This document shows, piece after piece, positions 4,490-5,501 of a DNA stretch of 5,501 nucleotides; positions within the stretch are counted from its first letter, which is position 1, and the number at the start of each line of letters is the position of its first letter. The stretch covers positions 1 to 5,501 of the forward strand of contig DQGF01000311.1 of assembly GCA_003525045.1 (NCBI GenBank). The letters are read 5' to 3'. The position numbers and the translations under genes are program-made. This DNA comes from Pseudomonas sp. GTDB taxonomy: Bacteria; Pseudomonadota; Gammaproteobacteria; Pseudomonadales; Pseudomonadaceae. The notes beneath the pieces are model-generated. The model saw only the letters and a program-made list of their open reading frames with translations, was not told the DNA's origin and did not search any database.

Positions 4490-4744
4490 ATGAAATGCCG
4501 TGAAGGCTGTGGCGCCTGTTGCATTGCCCCTTCCATCAGTTCACCGATTCCCGGCATGCCCAATGGCAAAGCCGCCGGAGAACGTTGCGTGCAACTCTCT
4601 GCGGAAAATTTATGCAGTATTTTCGGTAAGGCGCAGCGTCCTGCCGTGTGTTCGGCGTTTGCAGCCGATGTCGAGGTCTGCGGAAGCAGCAATGACGAAG
4701 CGATCAAATTGCTGGGATGGTGGGAGCAAATGACGGCGGCGTGA
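4490..4744 (+). CDS. YkgJ-family cysteine cluster protein (short form)
   Basis: This 84-residue protein has no signal peptide and so is cytoplasmic. It opens with the family signature C-x3-C-x2-C-C (Cys3, Cys7, Cys10, Cys11, in 'CREGCGACC', followed by a proline), with further cysteines at 33, 42, 54 and 64. The 'RPAVCSAF' segment matches the R/P-x2-C-x2-F end of the cluster. Eight cysteines in 84 residues strongly suggest a bound metal (zinc or iron). The family is widespread but its biochemical role is not established. It lacks the extra domains found on longer relatives. It lies 41 bases before the START-domain gene with no terminator between, so the two are probably co-transcribed. An upstream palindrome (4418-4433) may control both. 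Confidence 0.88.
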   Translation: MKCREGCGACCIAPSISSPIPGMPNGKAAGERCVQLSAENLCSIFGKAQRPAVCSAFAADVEVCGSSNDEAIKLLGWWEQMTAA

Positions 4745-4772
4745 TGTGTTCAACGAACGGAACTTCAACAAT

Positions 4773-4777
4773 AAGGA
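4773..4777 (+). promoter_or_regulatory. Ribosome binding site deciding the START-gene start
   Basis: AAGGA lies eight bases before ATG 4786. The upstream in-frame ATG at 4717, inside the YkgJ-type gene, has no comparable site and would bury the signal peptide, so 4786 is chosen. Confidence 0.7.
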
Positions 4778-4785
4778 ATAAGATT

Positions 4786-5391
4786 ATGGGTTCGCTGCAT
4801 CGTATGGCTGTGCTCTGTGGTTTGACTGTCATGCTGGCCACCACGGCCGCTCAGGCTGAAGACTGGAAAGTCGCCAAGAACGAAGACGGGATCAAGGTCT
4901 CCCTGAGTGAAGTGGCTGGTTCCGATTACAAGGCCTACCAGGGCGTCACCCTGATGAAGACGACCATGGCCAAGCTGCGCGCGTTGCAGGAAGACGTGAC
5001 AGGCGCCTGTGCCTGGATTCACGAATGCAAAACCCAGAAGCTGCTCAAGCATGAAGGCGATCAGAGCTGGACTTACACCCAGTTCAATACACCATGGCCG
5101 GTCACCCCGCGTGATTCGGTGCTGCATGTCACCCTCCTCGAAGGCGCCGATGGCAGCCTGACCCGCAAGCTCGAAGGCGTGCCGAAGTACCTTCCCGAAG
5201 AGAAAGGCTTTGTTCGGGTCACCAAGGTCGACGGTTTCTGGAAGTTCGTGCCCAAGGGCGACCAGATCGAAGTGACTTATCAGGTGCACACAGAACCGGG
5301 CGGCAGCATCCCGTCGATGGTGGCCAACAAGTTTGTGGTCGATGCGCCGTTCAATACCTTGAAGGCTCTGAAGGAACGTGCCGAGAAGTAA
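4786..5391 (+). CDS. Exported START-domain (lipid-binding-type) protein
   Basis: This 201-residue protein has a Sec signal peptide (MGSLHRMAVLCGLTVMLATTAAQA, cleavage A-Q-A/E at about 24). The mature chain is a single START helix-grip domain filling almost the whole protein: 'WKVAKNEDGIKVSLSEV', 'YQGVTLMKTTMAKLRALQED', 'ACAWIHECKTQKLL', the hallmark 'NTPWPVTPRDSVLHV', 'LEGVPKYLPEEKGFVRV', 'GFWKFVP', 'VTYQVHTEPGGSIPSMVAN' and a closing helix 'DAPFNTLKALKERA'. START domains bind lipids or other hydrophobic ligands in a deep cavity, so a periplasmic lipid-binding or lipid-shuttling role is plausible; the ligand is unknown. Cys75 and Cys81 could form a disulfide in the oxidising periplasm. The gene follows the YkgJ-type gene by 41 bases and ends just before an intrinsic terminator. 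A polyketide cyclase-type enzyme is a less likely alternative. Confidence 0.88.
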   Translation: MGSLHRMAVLCGLTVMLATTAAQAEDWKVAKNEDGIKVSLSEVAGSDYKAYQGVTLMKTTMAKLRALQEDVTGACAWIHECKTQKLLKHEGDQSWTYTQFNTPWPVTPRDSVLHVTLLEGADGSLTRKLEGVPKYLPEEKGFVRVTKVDGFWKFVPKGDQIEVTYQVHTEPGGSIPSMVANKFVVDAPFNTLKALKERAEK

Positions 5392-5409
5392 TGGCTGCGC
5401 ACTTCTGAT

Positions 5410-5440
5410 AAAACGCCTCGGTTTCTCGGGGCGTTTTGTT
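5410..5440 (+). terminator. Rho-independent terminator after the START gene
   Basis: AAAACGCC (5410-5417) pairs perfectly with GGCGTTTT (5430-5437) around a 12-base loop, and the right arm runs into TTTTGTTGTTT. The A-rich left foot means it could also act on transcripts arriving from the minus strand. Confidence 0.85.
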
Positions 5441-5490
5441 GTTTGGGGTTGGGGGTTACATGATCCTTACGGATGTTCCCCGATCCAATT

Positions 5491-5501
5491 GTGGGAGCGA
5501 G
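5491..5501 (+). repeat. Partial Pseudomonas REP element, cut by the window edge
   Basis: GTGGGAGCGAG is the head of the common Pseudomonas REP (GTGG tetranucleotide followed by GAGCGAG). It points out of the window, inverted relative to the REP fragment at bases 1-17. Only 11 bases are visible, so the call rests on recognising the consensus. Confidence 0.55.

Noticed and set aside
4717..4785. Earlier in-frame ATG for the START protein inside the YkgJ-type gene
   Set aside because: It has no ribosome binding site and would place 23 residues before the signal peptide; AAGGA before ATG 4786 fits much better.

Overview
The window looks like chromosomal DNA of a fluorescent Pseudomonas (P. fluorescens group). 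The support is GC-rich coding sequence with typical Pseudomonas codon use and three traces of the REP repeats characteristic of these genomes (GTAGGAGC or GTGGGAGC heads, CGAGCTTGCTCG-type hairpins, and a complete inverted REP pair). All seven genes I accept lie on the plus strand. I see no insertion sequence, phage gene, tRNA, rRNA or CRISPR array.

Region 1 (about 36-2176) is a compact three-gene envelope operon. It encodes an exported periplasmic solute-binding-type protein (52-876), a small DUF4398-type lipoprotein with a GTG start (886-1242), and an OmpA-family lipoprotein with a coiled-coil or DUF4398-like N-terminus and a peptidoglycan-binding C-terminus (1239-2051). The last two overlap by ATGA. 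The operon closes with a REPIN-like inverted REP pair, whose first bases supply the OmpA stop codon, and then a clear intrinsic terminator (2144-2176).

Region 2 (2177-3766) holds a MocR/PdxR-type regulator, which is a GntR winged helix fused to a fold-type I aminotransferase domain. Its leader is rich in repeats: CAGTACAG/CTGTACTG inverted arms and a tandem (C/T)ACTG triplet sit around a plausible promoter, so autoregulation is likely. No divergent target gene is present beside it.

Region 3 (3767-5501) holds a small exported lysine/alanine-rich protein of unknown function, a short eight-cysteine YkgJ-type metal-binding protein, and an exported START-domain lipid-binding-type protein. The last two are 41 nt apart and are probably co-transcribed up to a terminator at 5410-5440. 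The gap before the YkgJ gene contains a 47-nt stem-loop and a perfect 16-bp palindrome, TAAAACA-AC-TGTTTTA, both of regulatory type.

Four of the seven products are predicted to be exported by a cleavable signal and two of those are... more exactly: three have ordinary signal peptides, two are lipoproteins, and two (the MocR regulator and the YkgJ protein) are cytoplasmic. The window is therefore mainly envelope biology plus one transcription regulator. I find no convincing defence or mobile system. The least described parts are the orphan binding protein/DUF4398/OmpA operon, the K/A-rich secreted protein, and the YkgJ-START pair with its palindrome.
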